From Parvibaculaceae bacterium Mf 1.05b.01 (GTDB lineage Bacteria; Pseudomonadota; Alphaproteobacteria; Parvibaculales; Parvibaculaceae), in NCBI GenBank assembly GCA_000509225.1, contig BAOK01000001.1, positions 806,001 through 870,000 on the forward strand: 64,000 nt of DNA. Reading direction: 5' to 3'. Made by a program: the position numbers and the translations under genes. Under the pieces are notes generated by a model. That model saw nothing but the letters and a program-made list of their open reading frames with translations. It did no database searches and had not been told where the DNA came from. Positions within the stretch are counted from its first letter, which is position 1. Each line of letters starts with the position of its first letter. Shown here in pieces: positions 29,686 through 38,175 of this stretch.

Positions 29686-29727
29686 TATAATCTATTTCAC
29701 GTTATCTGGTTGAAATTTGTTAATTTC
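29686..29727 (+). promoter_or_regulatory. -10 box and overlapping inverted repeats upstream of the siroheme/APS reductase genes
   Basis: TATAAT lies at 29686-29691 without a good -35. Just after it ATTTCA (29694-29699) and TGAAAT (29711-29716) form an inverted repeat with an 11-base spacer, the LysR-type layout, and GAAATT (29712-29717) with AATTTC (29722-29727) forms a second. A CysB-like or other sulfur regulator is possible. Identity of the regulator is inference. Confidence 0.4.
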
Positions 29728-29792
29728 CAGCCTATCTCTGTGGACAATAAAGGCTGCCTGGACGTTCAGGTGCCGGTTCGGAGGTAGGCTCA

Positions 29793-30350
29793 ATGCTGCC
29801 CATCGTATTCGATGTTAGCGCTGGTACGGTCGTCCTTGTTGGAGAGGGCGAACTGGTTTTGCGCCGTCTGGAGCTGCTGGATGCAGCCAGCACTTCCGTT
29901 CGTGTCTATTCTTCAGCGCCTTGCAAAGAGCTGACGGTGCGAGCAGGGCAGCGTTTGTTTGGTGACCGTCCAAATGATGATGACCTCAGAGCTGCCAGCC
30001 TTGTCTTTGGCGCAGGTCTGTCTGAAGCAGAGGGACAGGATCTCGCCGGTCGAGCCCGTGCTTTGGGTGCGATGGTCAATATTGAAGATGTAAAGCCGCT
30101 CTGTGATTTTCATGTTCCGTCGATGGTTCGTCGGGGTGATCTCACGATGACAATCTCGACTGGCGGCAAGTCACCAGGATTGGCGCGGCGTTTGCGGCGA
30201 CATCTTGAGGGGCTGTTTGGCCCGGAATGGGCGGGATATTTGGAACAAGTCGGTGAGATGCGTCAGGGGTGGCGAGCGGAAGGCTTGCCGCTCGACGAAG
30301 TTTCCCGAAAAACTGATTCATTCATTGATCAACAAGGATGGCTGTCATGA
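29793..30350 (+). CDS. Siroheme synthase N-terminal-type precorrin-2 dehydrogenase/ferrochelatase
   Basis: The 185-aa protein corresponds to the N-terminal CysG domain (Met8p-like), which oxidises precorrin-2 to sirohydrochlorin and inserts iron. The NAD-binding strand is VVLVGEGELVLRRLELLDAA (residues 10-29), and the conserved catalytic region is LCDFHVPSMVRRGDLTMTIS followed by TGGKSPGLARRLRRHLE. The methyltransferase half of CysG is absent, so uroporphyrinogen methylation must be encoded elsewhere. Its stop overlaps the cysH start (ATGA), which ties it to assimilatory sulfite reduction, whose enzyme needs siroheme. Confidence 0.88.
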   Translation: MLPIVFDVSAGTVVLVGEGELVLRRLELLDAASTSVRVYSSAPCKELTVRAGQRLFGDRPNDDDLRAASLVFGAGLSEAEGQDLAGRARALGAMVNIEDVKPLCDFHVPSMVRRGDLTMTISTGGKSPGLARRLRRHLEGLFGPEWAGYLEQVGEMRQGWRAEGLPLDEVSRKTDSFIDQQGWLS

Positions 30351-31150
30351 GTGTCGCTGAAGTGAAGGAAACACAAGAACGGCCGGCAATGATGGACACG
30401 GAAACAGTGTCGTCGGCACAGCTGCTTGACCTGCGCGAGAAGTATGCTGGCCTGGTCGGCGGTCCCCTGCTGGAGGCGCTGATCGAAAAGGAATTTCCTG
30501 GCGAGATCGCTGTTGTGTCCTCGTTTGGTGCTGAGTCTGCTGTTCTGCTGCATATGGTGGCGGACATCGACCCGACAGTGCCTGTTATCTTTTTGAACAC
30601 AGGCAAGCTGTTTGGGGAGACGTTGCGGTACCGTGACCGACTCCAGGAGAAACTTGGCCTGACTGACCTTCGGGCGATTGGCCCACTGCCGTCTGATCTT
30701 GAAGCGCAAGATCCGCATGGCGGTTTATGGAACCAGGATCAAGATGCTTGTTGTTTCGTACGGAAGGTTCTGCCGCTTGAACGCGCTTTGGCTCCGTTCA
30801 GAGCGTCAATCACGGGACGTAAGCGATTCCAGACATCAACGCGCACGACGATGGATCCGATTGAGGAAGAGGCAGTTCGTGATGTCGACGGTGTGCGGCA
30901 CCAACGGGCGACGCGGTTCAAAATCAACCCGTTGTCTTTTTGGGGCGAGGATGAACTTAATCAGTATCTGGTCGACAATAGGTTGCCAAAGCACCCATTG
31001 GTGAAAGATGGCTACCGGTCTATCGGGTGTATGCCCTGCACAGACCGTGTGCCTGAAGGCGGTGATTACCGTGATGGCCGTTGGAAGGGCAGTGATAAGG
31101 ATGAGTGTGGCATCCACCTGCCAATCAATATGGATGGCGACGGCATCTAA
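30347..31150 (+). CDS. cysH: Assimilatory adenylylsulfate (APS) reductase
   Basis: The enzyme reduces APS to sulfite with thioredoxin. The 267-aa protein has the PP-loop-like SSFGAESAVLLHMVA near residue 60. Two Cys pairs bind a 4Fe-4S cluster: CC at 135-136 (DACCFVRK) and CxxC at 228-231 (GCMPCTDR). These mark the APS type rather than the PAPS type. The catalytic Cys254 is in the C-terminal KDECGIHLP. The ATG at 30347 overlaps the previous stop. Sulfite reductase (cysI) and the usual DUF2849/DUF934 neighbours are missing here. Confidence 0.93.
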   Translation: MSVAEVKETQERPAMMDTETVSSAQLLDLREKYAGLVGGPLLEALIEKEFPGEIAVVSSFGAESAVLLHMVADIDPTVPVIFLNTGKLFGETLRYRDRLQEKLGLTDLRAIGPLPSDLEAQDPHGGLWNQDQDACCFVRKVLPLERALAPFRASITGRKRFQTSTRTTMDPIEEEAVRDVDGVRHQRATRFKINPLSFWGEDELNQYLVDNRLPKHPLVKDGYRSIGCMPCTDRVPEGGDYRDGRWKGSDKDECGIHLPINMDGDGI

Positions 31151-31265
31151 TTGCTGAAAACCCGAGCAAATTCAGACAATTAAAAGCGGGATGGTATCAA
31201 AGAGAAGGCTTGCCGACAGGCCATTGATTTGTTACATGAGCGCCTTCCTACCAGTCATGTGATTT

Positions 31266-31352
31266 GCGGACGTGGCGGAATTGGTAGACGCGCAGCGTTG
31301 AGGTCGCTGTGGGGTAAAACCCGTGGAAGTTCGAGTCTTCTCGTCCGCACCA
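31266..31352 (+). tRNA. tRNA-Leu (anticodon GAG)
   Basis: The 87-base gene folds as a class II tRNA. Acceptor arms GCGGACG (31266-31272) and CGTCCGC (31342-31348) pair fully, with discriminator A and an encoded CCA at 31350-31352. The anticodon stem CAGCG/CGCTG encloses TTGAGGT, so the anticodon is GAG, reading CUC and CUU leucine codons. A long variable arm and GTTCGAGTC T-loop are present. A terminator follows. Confidence 0.96.
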
Positions 31353-31360
31353 TGACTGAC

Positions 31361-31390
31361 AAAAAGCCGGGGTTCGCCTCGGCTTTTTTT
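31361..31390 (+). terminator. Rho-independent terminator after tRNA-Leu
   Basis: AAGCCGGGG pairs with CCTCGGCTT around a TTCG tetraloop, with one mismatch, followed by a run of seven T. It begins 9 bases after the tRNA CCA end. Confidence 0.88.
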
Positions 31391-31495
31391 GTGGAAATTC
31401 GCCGTTTTGCCGGGCCTGCGGTAGCATATAAAGCTTGTTTCGAGCACACTCCGCCAGCAGGTGAATCGGGCCCTAATTGTCGGTTTCATACCTGT

Positions 31496-32920
31496 ATGGC
31501 TTCTGATCAGCGCTCTTTCAGGGATATTGCTCACGTGGCAGATACGACACAACTTTCCGGCCAGACAGAGGAATGGGATACACCGCTGACCCCCGCCTTT
31601 GTGCGCGAGGTTATGCGTGCGCTGGATCGGGGTGATGAAGAGGTTGTCCGATCGCTGGTGATGCCGCTCAGACCTGCAGACCAGGCAGAGCTTTTGGAGC
31701 TTGTCCGATCAGATGAACTCAGAGCGCTGGTTCAGGCACTCGGCTCTGACCTTGAACCTGATGTTCTCAGTGAGCTCGAAGAGGCCGTGCGCGACGATGT
31801 CATTGAGCTCATGGCGCCGGAAGATATTGCCGCCGCCGTCCAGGAAATGGACTCTGATGACGCTGTTTACATTCTCGAAGACATGCCGGCGGATGAGCAA
31901 CGTGAAGTGCTCGAGCAGGTTCCTGCTCAGGAACGGGCTGCCATTGAACGGTCGCTCGAATATCCTGAGGATAGTGCCGGTCGGATTATGCAGCGCGACC
32001 TTGTCGCTGTGCCGCCGTTTTGGGATGTGGGTCAGACCATTGATTTTCTCCGTGAAGCCCAGGATTTGCCGGATGAGTTCTACGAAATCTTCGTAGTCGA
32101 TCCTTCCTATCGACCGATCGGGACTGTGCCTCTGTCGAGAGTTATGCGGACCAAGAGGCCGGTTCCCATTGAAGACATCATGGATGTAGAGCAGACGCTT
32201 ATTCCTGCTGAGACCGATCAGGAAGATGTGGCGCTTCAGTTTGAGAAATATGACCTGATCTCCGCCGCTGTCGTTGATGAGAACGAGCGGCTGGTTGGTG
32301 TGGTCACGGTGGATGACGTGGTTGAAGTTATTGCCGACGAAGCGAGTGAAGATATTCGCCGTCTTGGTGGTATCGTTTCTGAGGAGAGTGTGTCCGATAC
32401 CGTCGTCGAGACGACGCGCAACCGTTTCTCCTGGCTGTTTGTCAATTTGCTTACAGCGATTTTGGCGTCGGTTGTCATCGCCCTGTTTGAAGGTACGATT
32501 CAATCGATGGTGGCGCTTGCCATCCTGATGCCGATCGTTGCGTCAATGGGCGGAAATGCTGGGACGCAGACCATGACTGTCGCCGTCCGTGCGCTGGCAA
32601 CACGGGATCTGGTACCGATCAATACAAGCCGGATTATCACGCGTGAAGTTCTTGTCGGATTTTTAAATGGGCTCTTGTTTGCAATCCTGATGGGGGCTGT
32701 TGGCGCGTTGTGGTTTCAGGATCCGCTTCTCGGGGGAGTGCTTGCCGCAGCCATGGTGATTAACATGATCATGGCGGGCCTTGCGGGTATTCTTGTGCCG
32801 CTCGGTCTTGATCGATTTGGGATTGACCCGGCGGTTGCTTCCAGCGTTTTCGTGACAACAGTCACAGACGTGGTGGGATTTTTCGCGTTCCTTGGGTTGG
32901 CCGCGATTGTGTTGTTGTAG
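31496..32920 (+). CDS. mgtE: Magnesium transporter MgtE
   Basis: MgtE is a Mg2+-gated channel of the inner membrane. The predicted protein from ATG 31496 is 474 aa. It has an N-terminal superhelical domain (SDLEPDVLSELEEAVRDDVI and the MDSDDAVYILEDMPADEQ region), two CBS domains (about residues 150-270, including VVDPSYRPIGTVPLSRVM and AAVVDENERLVGVVTVDDVV) and five membrane segments from about residue 300, with the conserved MPIVASMGGNAGTQTMTVAV. The exact start is uncertain; a GTG at 31535 is possible. The open frame continues upstream but through the tRNA and its terminator, so those starts are excluded. Confidence 0.93.
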   Translation: MASDQRSFRDIAHVADTTQLSGQTEEWDTPLTPAFVREVMRALDRGDEEVVRSLVMPLRPADQAELLELVRSDELRALVQALGSDLEPDVLSELEEAVRDDVIELMAPEDIAAAVQEMDSDDAVYILEDMPADEQREVLEQVPAQERAAIERSLEYPEDSAGRIMQRDLVAVPPFWDVGQTIDFLREAQDLPDEFYEIFVVDPSYRPIGTVPLSRVMRTKRPVPIEDIMDVEQTLIPAETDQEDVALQFEKYDLISAAVVDENERLVGVVTVDDVVEVIADEASEDIRRLGGIVSEESVSDTVVETTRNRFSWLFVNLLTAILASVVIALFEGTIQSMVALAILMPIVASMGGNAGTQTMTVAVRALATRDLVPINTSRIITREVLVGFLNGLLFAILMGAVGALWFQDPLLGGVLAAAMVINMIMAGLAGILVPLGLDRFGIDPAVASSVFVTTVTDVVGFFAFLGLAAIVLL

Positions 32921-32947
32921 GGGTGAGTTTTCTTAGAAAGGTACCTC

Positions 32948-33892
32948 ATGCGTAAAGTGTTTCGGAGTTTGATTCTTTCAGGACTGATGTCTGTCCTAGC
33001 TGCGCCAGCTGTGGCTGGTGCGTGGACCGAGGGGGCGCCCAGCTCGTCGGGGCGTGCGTTTGCTGCGTCTGCGCTTTTAGGTGAAGAGATCTACATTGCG
33101 GGCGGAGCCGGTATCAGTAAGCCGGTCTCCTCGGTTGATGCCTATGACACAATTGGTGATATCTGGCGGGCGCTTCCGGCTTTACCGCTCGGGCTTCAAC
33201 AGGCGGCGATGGCGTCAATCAACGGACGGCTCTATGTGACCGGCGGCTACACCGCGGAGAGTCCAGGACCTGATAATGCGGCCTTGTATCAATTTGATCC
33301 TGCTGTCGGGGTCTGGGTCCGAGGTCCGGATATGCCGGGTGCGCGCGCTTGGCATGAGATGGTTGGCGTTAATGGCAAGCTCTATGTGATCGGCGGTGTC
33401 GGGCCCCGAGCCAATCGTGTTTTCGTATTCGACCCGGTGCTTGATGAATGGAGTGTTCAGTCCGCGGCTCTTCCCACAGAACGTTCTGCTTTGGCCCTTA
33501 CGGTCCAAGCAGGTGAGATCTATGCCATTGGTGGACGTAACCCAAATGGATCGCCATCCGCTCGGGTGGATATTCTCGATCCATCAACGGGTAAGTGGCG
33601 CCGGGGACCTGCATTGCCCGAAGCGCGCGCCGGTATAGGCGCAGCTGTGTTAGATGGACGCATCCATGTTGTGGGTGGAGAGCAAGTGTCGCCGCCGCGT
33701 ACGTTCAGCGAACATAATGTGCTCAATAGCGCTGGGACGGGGTGGGAGAGTGCTGAGCCGCTTGCAACACCTCGTCATGGGGCAGCGGTCGCTGTCTCCG
33801 AAGGCCGCCTGTACGCTATTGGTGGCGCCACCGGTCCTGGCGTCTACACCGTCTTCACTGTTTCTGATCTGGTCAGCATTTATAGGCCCTGA
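32948..33892 (+). CDS. Secreted kelch-repeat beta-propeller protein
   Basis: The 314-aa protein has a Sec signal (LILSGLMSVLAAPAVAGA) and about six kelch-type repeats, each with a pattern such as INGRLYVTGGY, VNGKLYVIGG, QAGEIYAIGG, LDGRIHVVGG and SEGRLYAIGG. This predicts a six-bladed periplasmic or exported beta-propeller. Ligand or function is unknown; N-acetylneuraminate epimerase is one relative of the fold but no catalytic set is recognised. It lies 9 bases before the isovaleryl-CoA dehydrogenase and might be co-transcribed. Confidence 0.85.
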   Translation: MRKVFRSLILSGLMSVLAAPAVAGAWTEGAPSSSGRAFAASALLGEEIYIAGGAGISKPVSSVDAYDTIGDIWRALPALPLGLQQAAMASINGRLYVTGGYTAESPGPDNAALYQFDPAVGVWVRGPDMPGARAWHEMVGVNGKLYVIGGVGPRANRVFVFDPVLDEWSVQSAALPTERSALALTVQAGEIYAIGGRNPNGSPSARVDILDPSTGKWRRGPALPEARAGIGAAVLDGRIHVVGGEQVSPPRTFSEHNVLNSAGTGWESAEPLATPRHGAAVAVSEGRLYAIGGATGPGVYTVFTVSDLVSIYRP

Positions 33893-33901
33893 GGAAGTTT
33901 C

Positions 33902-35074
33902 ATGATCCCTAACGATTATCCCACTCTCAATTTTGACCTTGGTGAAACCGTCGACATGATCCGCGACACAGTTCGCTCGTTCACGGCCGACAAGATAGCG
34001 CCGCGCGCTGCGGAGATCGATTCTACCAATGAGTTTCCCCGCGACCTCTGGCCTCAATTGGGCGAGCTCGGCTTGTTGGGGCTTACGGTGGAAGAAGAAG
34101 AGGGCGGGTCTGGCTTAGGCTATCTTGCCCACACAGTTGCGATGGAAGAGATCTCTCGCGGGTCTGCGTCTGTTGGTCTTTCTTATGGGGCACATTCCAA
34201 CCTCTGCGTAAATCAGATCCGCCGGTGGGCAACGTCAGAACAGAAGGCAAAATACCTGCCCAAGCTGATGAGCGGCGAACATGTTGGTTCGCTTGCCATG
34301 AGTGAGCCAGGCGCCGGGTCCGACGTTGTTTCGATGAAGCTCCGAGCTGACAAAAAAGGTGATCACTACGTCCTCAATGGCAACAAGATGTGGATCACCA
34401 ATGGGCCTGATGCAGACACGCTTGTGGTTTATGCAAAGACGGATGCGGATGCCGGACCCAAGGGCATTACAGCTTTCCTGATCGAACGCGGGTTTAAGGG
34501 TTTCTCTACGGCGCAGAAGCTCGACAAACTTGGCATGCGCGGCTCCAGCACCTGTGAGCTGGTGTTTGAAGATTGTGAAGTCCCGGAAGAAAATGTGATG
34601 GGCGGGCTCAACAATGGTGTGCGCGTTCTGATGAGCGGTCTCGACTATGAGCGCACAGTGCTTTCTGGTGGACCGCTCGGCATCATGCAAGCTGCGATGG
34701 ATGTGGTGTTGCCATATGTGCATGAGCGCAAACAGTTCGACACGCCCATCGGTATGTTCCAGCTGATGCAGGGCAAGATGGCCGACATGTACACGACCAT
34801 GAATGCCTGTAAGGCGTATGTCTATGCAGTGGCAAAAGCCTGCGACCGGGATGAGACAGCGCGGAAAGATGCTGCGGGCGCCATTCTCTATTCAGCTGAG
34901 AAAGCGACCTGGATGGCACTGGAGGCAATCCAGGCGCTGGGTGGTAATGGATATATCAACGAGTATGAAACAGGACGGCTCTTGCGCGATGCTAAGCTCT
35001 ATGAAATTGGAGCCGGGACCAGCGAAATCAGACGGATGCTGATCGGCCGGGAACTGTTCAACGAGACAGCCTAA
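33902..35074 (+). CDS. Isovaleryl-CoA dehydrogenase
   Basis: This acyl-CoA dehydrogenase (390 aa) oxidises isovaleryl-CoA to 3-methylcrotonyl-CoA in leucine breakdown, passing electrons to ETF. Family signatures are the FAD-site [17 protein letters not shown] and [20 protein letters not shown]. The catalytic base appears to be Glu250 in [15 protein letters not shown], the place used by isovaleryl-CoA dehydrogenases; the position used by medium-chain enzymes reads [12 protein letters not shown] instead. Two downstream genes encode methylcrotonyl-CoA carboxylase, which acts on its product. Confidence 0.93.
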   Translation: MIPNDYPTLNFDLGETVDMIRDTVRSFTADKIAPRAAEIDSTNEFPRDLWPQLGELGLLGLTVEEEEGGSGLGYLAHTVAMEEISRGSASVGLSYGAHSNLCVNQIRRWATSEQKAKYLPKLMSGEHVGSLAMSEPGAGSDVVSMKLRADKKGDHYVLNGNKMWITNGPDADTLVVYAKTDADAGPKGITAFLIERGFKGFSTAQKLDKLGMRGSSTCELVFEDCEVPEENVMGGLNNGVRVLMSGLDYERTVLSGGPLGIMQAAMDVVLPYVHERKQFDTPIGMFQLMQGKMADMYTTMNACKAYVYAVAKACDRDETARKDAAGAILYSAEKATWMALEAIQALGGNGYINEYETGRLLRDAKLYEIGAGTSEIRRMLIGRELFNETA

Positions 35075-35115
35075 GAATAGGCGACTGAGGGCTTGATTAT
35101 AACGCATTTTCGGAC

Positions 35116-35136
35116 GCTGAAGTCTGCAACTTCAGC
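35116..35136 (+). promoter_or_regulatory. Hairpin in the leader of the thiolase gene
   Basis: GCTGAAGT (35116-35123) and ACTTCAGC (35129-35136) form a perfect 8-bp stem with a 5-base loop. It lies 25 bases before the thiolase ATG. There is no T-run, so it is not a standard terminator; an operator or an RNA structure in the intercistronic region is possible. Confidence 0.45.
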
Positions 35137-35160
35137 TGGAAATGCTTTGGGGAGAGTGTG

Positions 35161-36357
35161 ATGAGTGATTTGGACAAAGATCCGATTGTGATTGTGAGCG
35201 CAGCTCGCACGCCACTGGGTGGCTTTCAGGGAGCGCTGTCTGCGGTGACGGGACCGGAGTTGGGTGCACGGGCGCTTTCCGGCGCCGTCGAGCGAGCCTC
35301 GCTTGGTGCTGACGAGGTCGATGAAGTCTTCATGGGCTGCGTCCTGCCCGCGGGCGTCGGGCAGGCGCCTGCGCGCCAGGCAGCGCTGCGTGGGGGGCTT
35401 GAACAAAGCGTACCGGCAACGACCATCAACAAGGTCTGCGGATCCGGCATGAAGACGGTCATGCTGGCGGCAGATGCCCTGTCGATGGGGCGTGCAAGCG
35501 TTGCGGTGGCGGGCGGCATGGAAAGCATGAGCAATGCACCTTATCTGCTGCCCAACGCGCGCGGTGGTATGCGGCTTGGTCATGGGGCAGCAAAGGACCA
35601 TATGTTCCTGGACGGTCTGGAAGACGCCTACGAAGGGCGTTTGATGGGTACCTATGCTGAAGATACGGCCCAGCATTATCAATTCTCCCGTGAAGCGCAG
35701 GATGAGTATGCGCTGACCTCTCTGGCGCGCTCAAAAGCTGCGACGGAGGATGGCACTTTCGCACCTGAAATTGTTCCCGTGACGATCAAAGGGCGCAAAG
35801 GGGATGTTTTGGTTGAACAGGACGAGCAGCCCCTGTCCGCGCAGCCGGAGAAGATCCCGACCCTGAAGCCAGCTTTTGCTCCGGATGGGACGGTGACAGC
35901 GGCGAACTCGTCTTCGATCTCAGATGGTGCCGCGGCGCTCGTCATGATGCGGCGCTCCGAGGCGGACCGGCGGGGGCTTGCGCCTCTGGCCATCATCAGG
36001 GGACAGGCGATGCACGCCCAGGCGCCTGCCTGGTTCACCACAGCGCCGGTGGGGGCCATGGGCAAGCTTTTGGACCAGGTGGGTTGGTCGGCGGCTGACG
36101 TGGATCTCTTTGAGATCAATGAAGCGTTTGCCGTGGTGGCAATGGCGGCGATGCAGGAACTCGATCTCGACCATGAGCGGGTCAATGTCTATGGCGGTGC
36201 GTGTGCGTTGGGGCACCCGATTGGCGCGTCTGGCGCTCGGATCATTGTGACCTTGCTCAATGCAATGGAGCAGAAAGGGGTCACAAAAGGGGTGGCGTCA
36301 CTTTGTATCGGCGGCGGGGAAGCAACGGCGGTGGCCCTGGAGCGACCAGCTGCTTGA
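35161..36357 (+). CDS. Acetyl-CoA C-acetyltransferase (thiolase)
   Basis: The 398-aa thiolase carries the nucleophile Cys in TINKVCGSGMKTVMLAAD, the His in NEAFAVVAMAAM and the second Cys in GGACALGHPIGASGARI. This set fits biosynthetic-type acetoacetyl-CoA thiolases, which can also cleave acetoacetyl-CoA. ATG 35161 follows GGGGAGAG; a GTG one codon earlier is less likely. In the cluster it may process acetoacetate-derived acetoacetyl-CoA from leucine. It lies between isovaleryl-CoA dehydrogenase and methylcrotonyl-CoA carboxylase. Confidence 0.92.
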   Translation: MSDLDKDPIVIVSAARTPLGGFQGALSAVTGPELGARALSGAVERASLGADEVDEVFMGCVLPAGVGQAPARQAALRGGLEQSVPATTINKVCGSGMKTVMLAADALSMGRASVAVAGGMESMSNAPYLLPNARGGMRLGHGAAKDHMFLDGLEDAYEGRLMGTYAEDTAQHYQFSREAQDEYALTSLARSKAATEDGTFAPEIVPVTIKGRKGDVLVEQDEQPLSAQPEKIPTLKPAFAPDGTVTAANSSSISDGAAALVMMRRSEADRRGLAPLAIIRGQAMHAQAPAWFTTAPVGAMGKLLDQVGWSAADVDLFEINEAFAVVAMAAMQELDLDHERVNVYGGACALGHPIGASGARIIVTLLNAMEQKGVTKGVASLCIGGGEATAVALERPAA

Positions 36358-36563
36358 ATCAATCTCTGAATAGGCCCTCATAAGCCACTGATTTGCCGCG
36401 TCTTTTCGTCTCATTCATGCGCATCAGAAAGCACTTGGCATCGATGGCAGGCAGCTTATTCTCCGGAACATACTTATCGCCATAATCGCATTTCCGGGCG
36501 GTGAACCGGGTCCACTTCACCTGGAAATGCTTACATAAGAAGAACGCAGGGAGTGCGCGGCAC

Positions 36564-38171
36564 ATGGCCGTATTGAAGATCAAGGTTTCTACTCGCGACG
36601 ACCGGTTCAAACAAAACCAGGCGGCAATGGCTGACCTGGTTGCGGACCTGGAAGCGCAGCGCGCCAAGCATGCCGTCGGCGGTAACGAAAAGTCGCGGGC
36701 GCGACACGTCTCGCGGGGCAAGAAGCTGCCGCGTGATCGGGTCTATGGCCTGCTGGACGCAGGAAGTCCTTTTCTTGAACTCTCTCCCATGGCGGCCCAC
36801 GGGATGCATGGCGGTGGAATTCACGGCTCGGGCATCATTACCGGCATTGGCCGGGTTGCTGACCAGGAATGTGTGATCGTCTGCAACGATGCGACGATCA
36901 AGGGCGGGACCTATTATCCGGAGACTGTGAAGAAGCATTTGCGGGCGCAGGAAGTCGCGCTGGAAAACAATCTACCCTGCATTTATCTGGTGGATTCTGG
37001 CGGGGCGAACCTGCCGAACCAGGCCGATATCTTTCCTGACAAAACCCATTTCGGACGGATTTTCTATAACCAGGCCAACATGTCCGCTAAGGGCATTCCG
37101 CAGCTTTCCATCGTGATGGGGTCGTGCACTGCGGGCGGGGCCTATGTACCGGCTATGTCGGATGAAAACATCATCGTGAAGGAGCAAGGGACAATCTTCC
37201 TAGGAGGCCCGCCGCTGGTGAAGGCCGCGACAGGTGAGGTGGTGAGCGCAGAAGACCTGGGGGGTGCGGATGTCCACTCCCGGACCAGTGGAGTCACAGA
37301 CCATTATGCGCTTGACGACGACCATGCGCTGGCGCTGATGCGGCAGATCGCCGGCACGCTCAATCGCCGCAAACAAGTGGATGTCAAGCTGCAGGACCCG
37401 CAAGAGCCGCTTTATGACCCGGCTGAGCTCGATGGCGTCGTGCCATCCTCGCTCGCGGTTCAATATGATGTGCGCGAAGTTATCGCGCGGCTGGTCGACG
37501 GTTCCGACTTTGACGAATTCAAGCCGCTCTATGGCGAGACACTTGTCACCGGCTTTGCCCACATTCATGGGATGCCCGTTGGCATTGTGGCCAATAACGG
37601 CATTCTCTTCTCTGAATCTGCGCTGAAAGGGGCTCACTTCATCGAGCTTTGCTGTCAGCGGAAAGTGCCACTTCTGTTTCTGCAAAATATTGCGGGCTTC
37701 ATGGTAGGCCGGGAATATGAAGCAGGTGGTATTGCCAAAGATGGCGCAAAGCTCGTGACTGCCGTTGCAACAGCCCAGGTGCCAAAGATCACTGTGGTGA
37801 TCGGTGGCTCTTACGGGGCGGGCAATTACGGCATGTGTGGACGTGCTTATTCACCGCGCTTTCTGTTCATGTGGCCAAACTCCCGCATCTCCGTGATGGG
37901 GGGAGAGCAAGCATCGAGCGTGCTGGCCACCGTCAAACGGGATGGCATGGAGGCCAGAGGCGAAGACTGGAGCTCGGAAGAGGAAGAAGCTTTCAAGGCT
38001 CCCATTCGCGCCCAGTATGACGATGAAGGGCATCCTTATTTTGCCACTGCGCGGGTGTGGGATGACGGGATCATCACCCCGCAGGAAACCCGCCGTGTGT
38101 TGGCCCTTTCTCTCTCTGCCACCCTCAATGCCCCCATACCGGACATGAAGTTCGGCGTATTCAGGATGTAG
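36564..38171 (+). CDS. mccB: 3-Methylcrotonyl-CoA carboxylase beta subunit
   Basis: Carboxyltransferase subunit (535 aa) that turns 3-methylcrotonyl-CoA into 3-methylglutaconyl-CoA. Family features are the N-terminal [20 protein letters not shown] block, the loop [17 protein letters not shown] and the C-terminal [20 protein letters not shown], which differs from PccB and marks the MCC type. Starting at ATG 36564 gives the usual MCC-beta length; the frame is open 63 bases upstream. The alpha subunit follows after 4 bases. The 206-base gap upstream holds no promoter I can identify, but contains an antisense open frame described under findings. Confidence 0.94.
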   Translation: MAVLKIKVSTRDDRFKQNQAAMADLVADLEAQRAKHAVGGNEKSRARHVSRGKKLPRDRVYGLLDAGSPFLELSPMAAHGMHGGGIHGSGIITGIGRVADQECVIVCNDATIKGGTYYPETVKKHLRAQEVALENNLPCIYLVDSGGANLPNQADIFPDKTHFGRIFYNQANMSAKGIPQLSIVMGSCTAGGAYVPAMSDENIIVKEQGTIFLGGPPLVKAATGEVVSAEDLGGADVHSRTSGVTDHYALDDDHALALMRQIAGTLNRRKQVDVKLQDPQEPLYDPAELDGVVPSSLAVQYDVREVIARLVDGSDFDEFKPLYGETLVTGFAHIHGMPVGIVANNGILFSESALKGAHFIELCCQRKVPLLFLQNIAGFMVGREYEAGGIAKDGAKLVTAVATAQVPKITVVIGGSYGAGNYGMCGRAYSPRFLFMWPNSRISVMGGEQASSVLATVKRDGMEARGEDWSSEEEEAFKAPIRAQYDDEGHPYFATARVWDDGIITPQETRRVLALSLSATLNAPIPDMKFGVFRM

Positions 38172-38175
38172 CCCC

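Noticed and set aside
31229-31495. An N-terminal extension of MgtE starting near 31229
   Set aside because: The frame runs through the complete tRNA-Leu and its terminator, so it cannot be the normal start; ATG 31496 is downstream of both.
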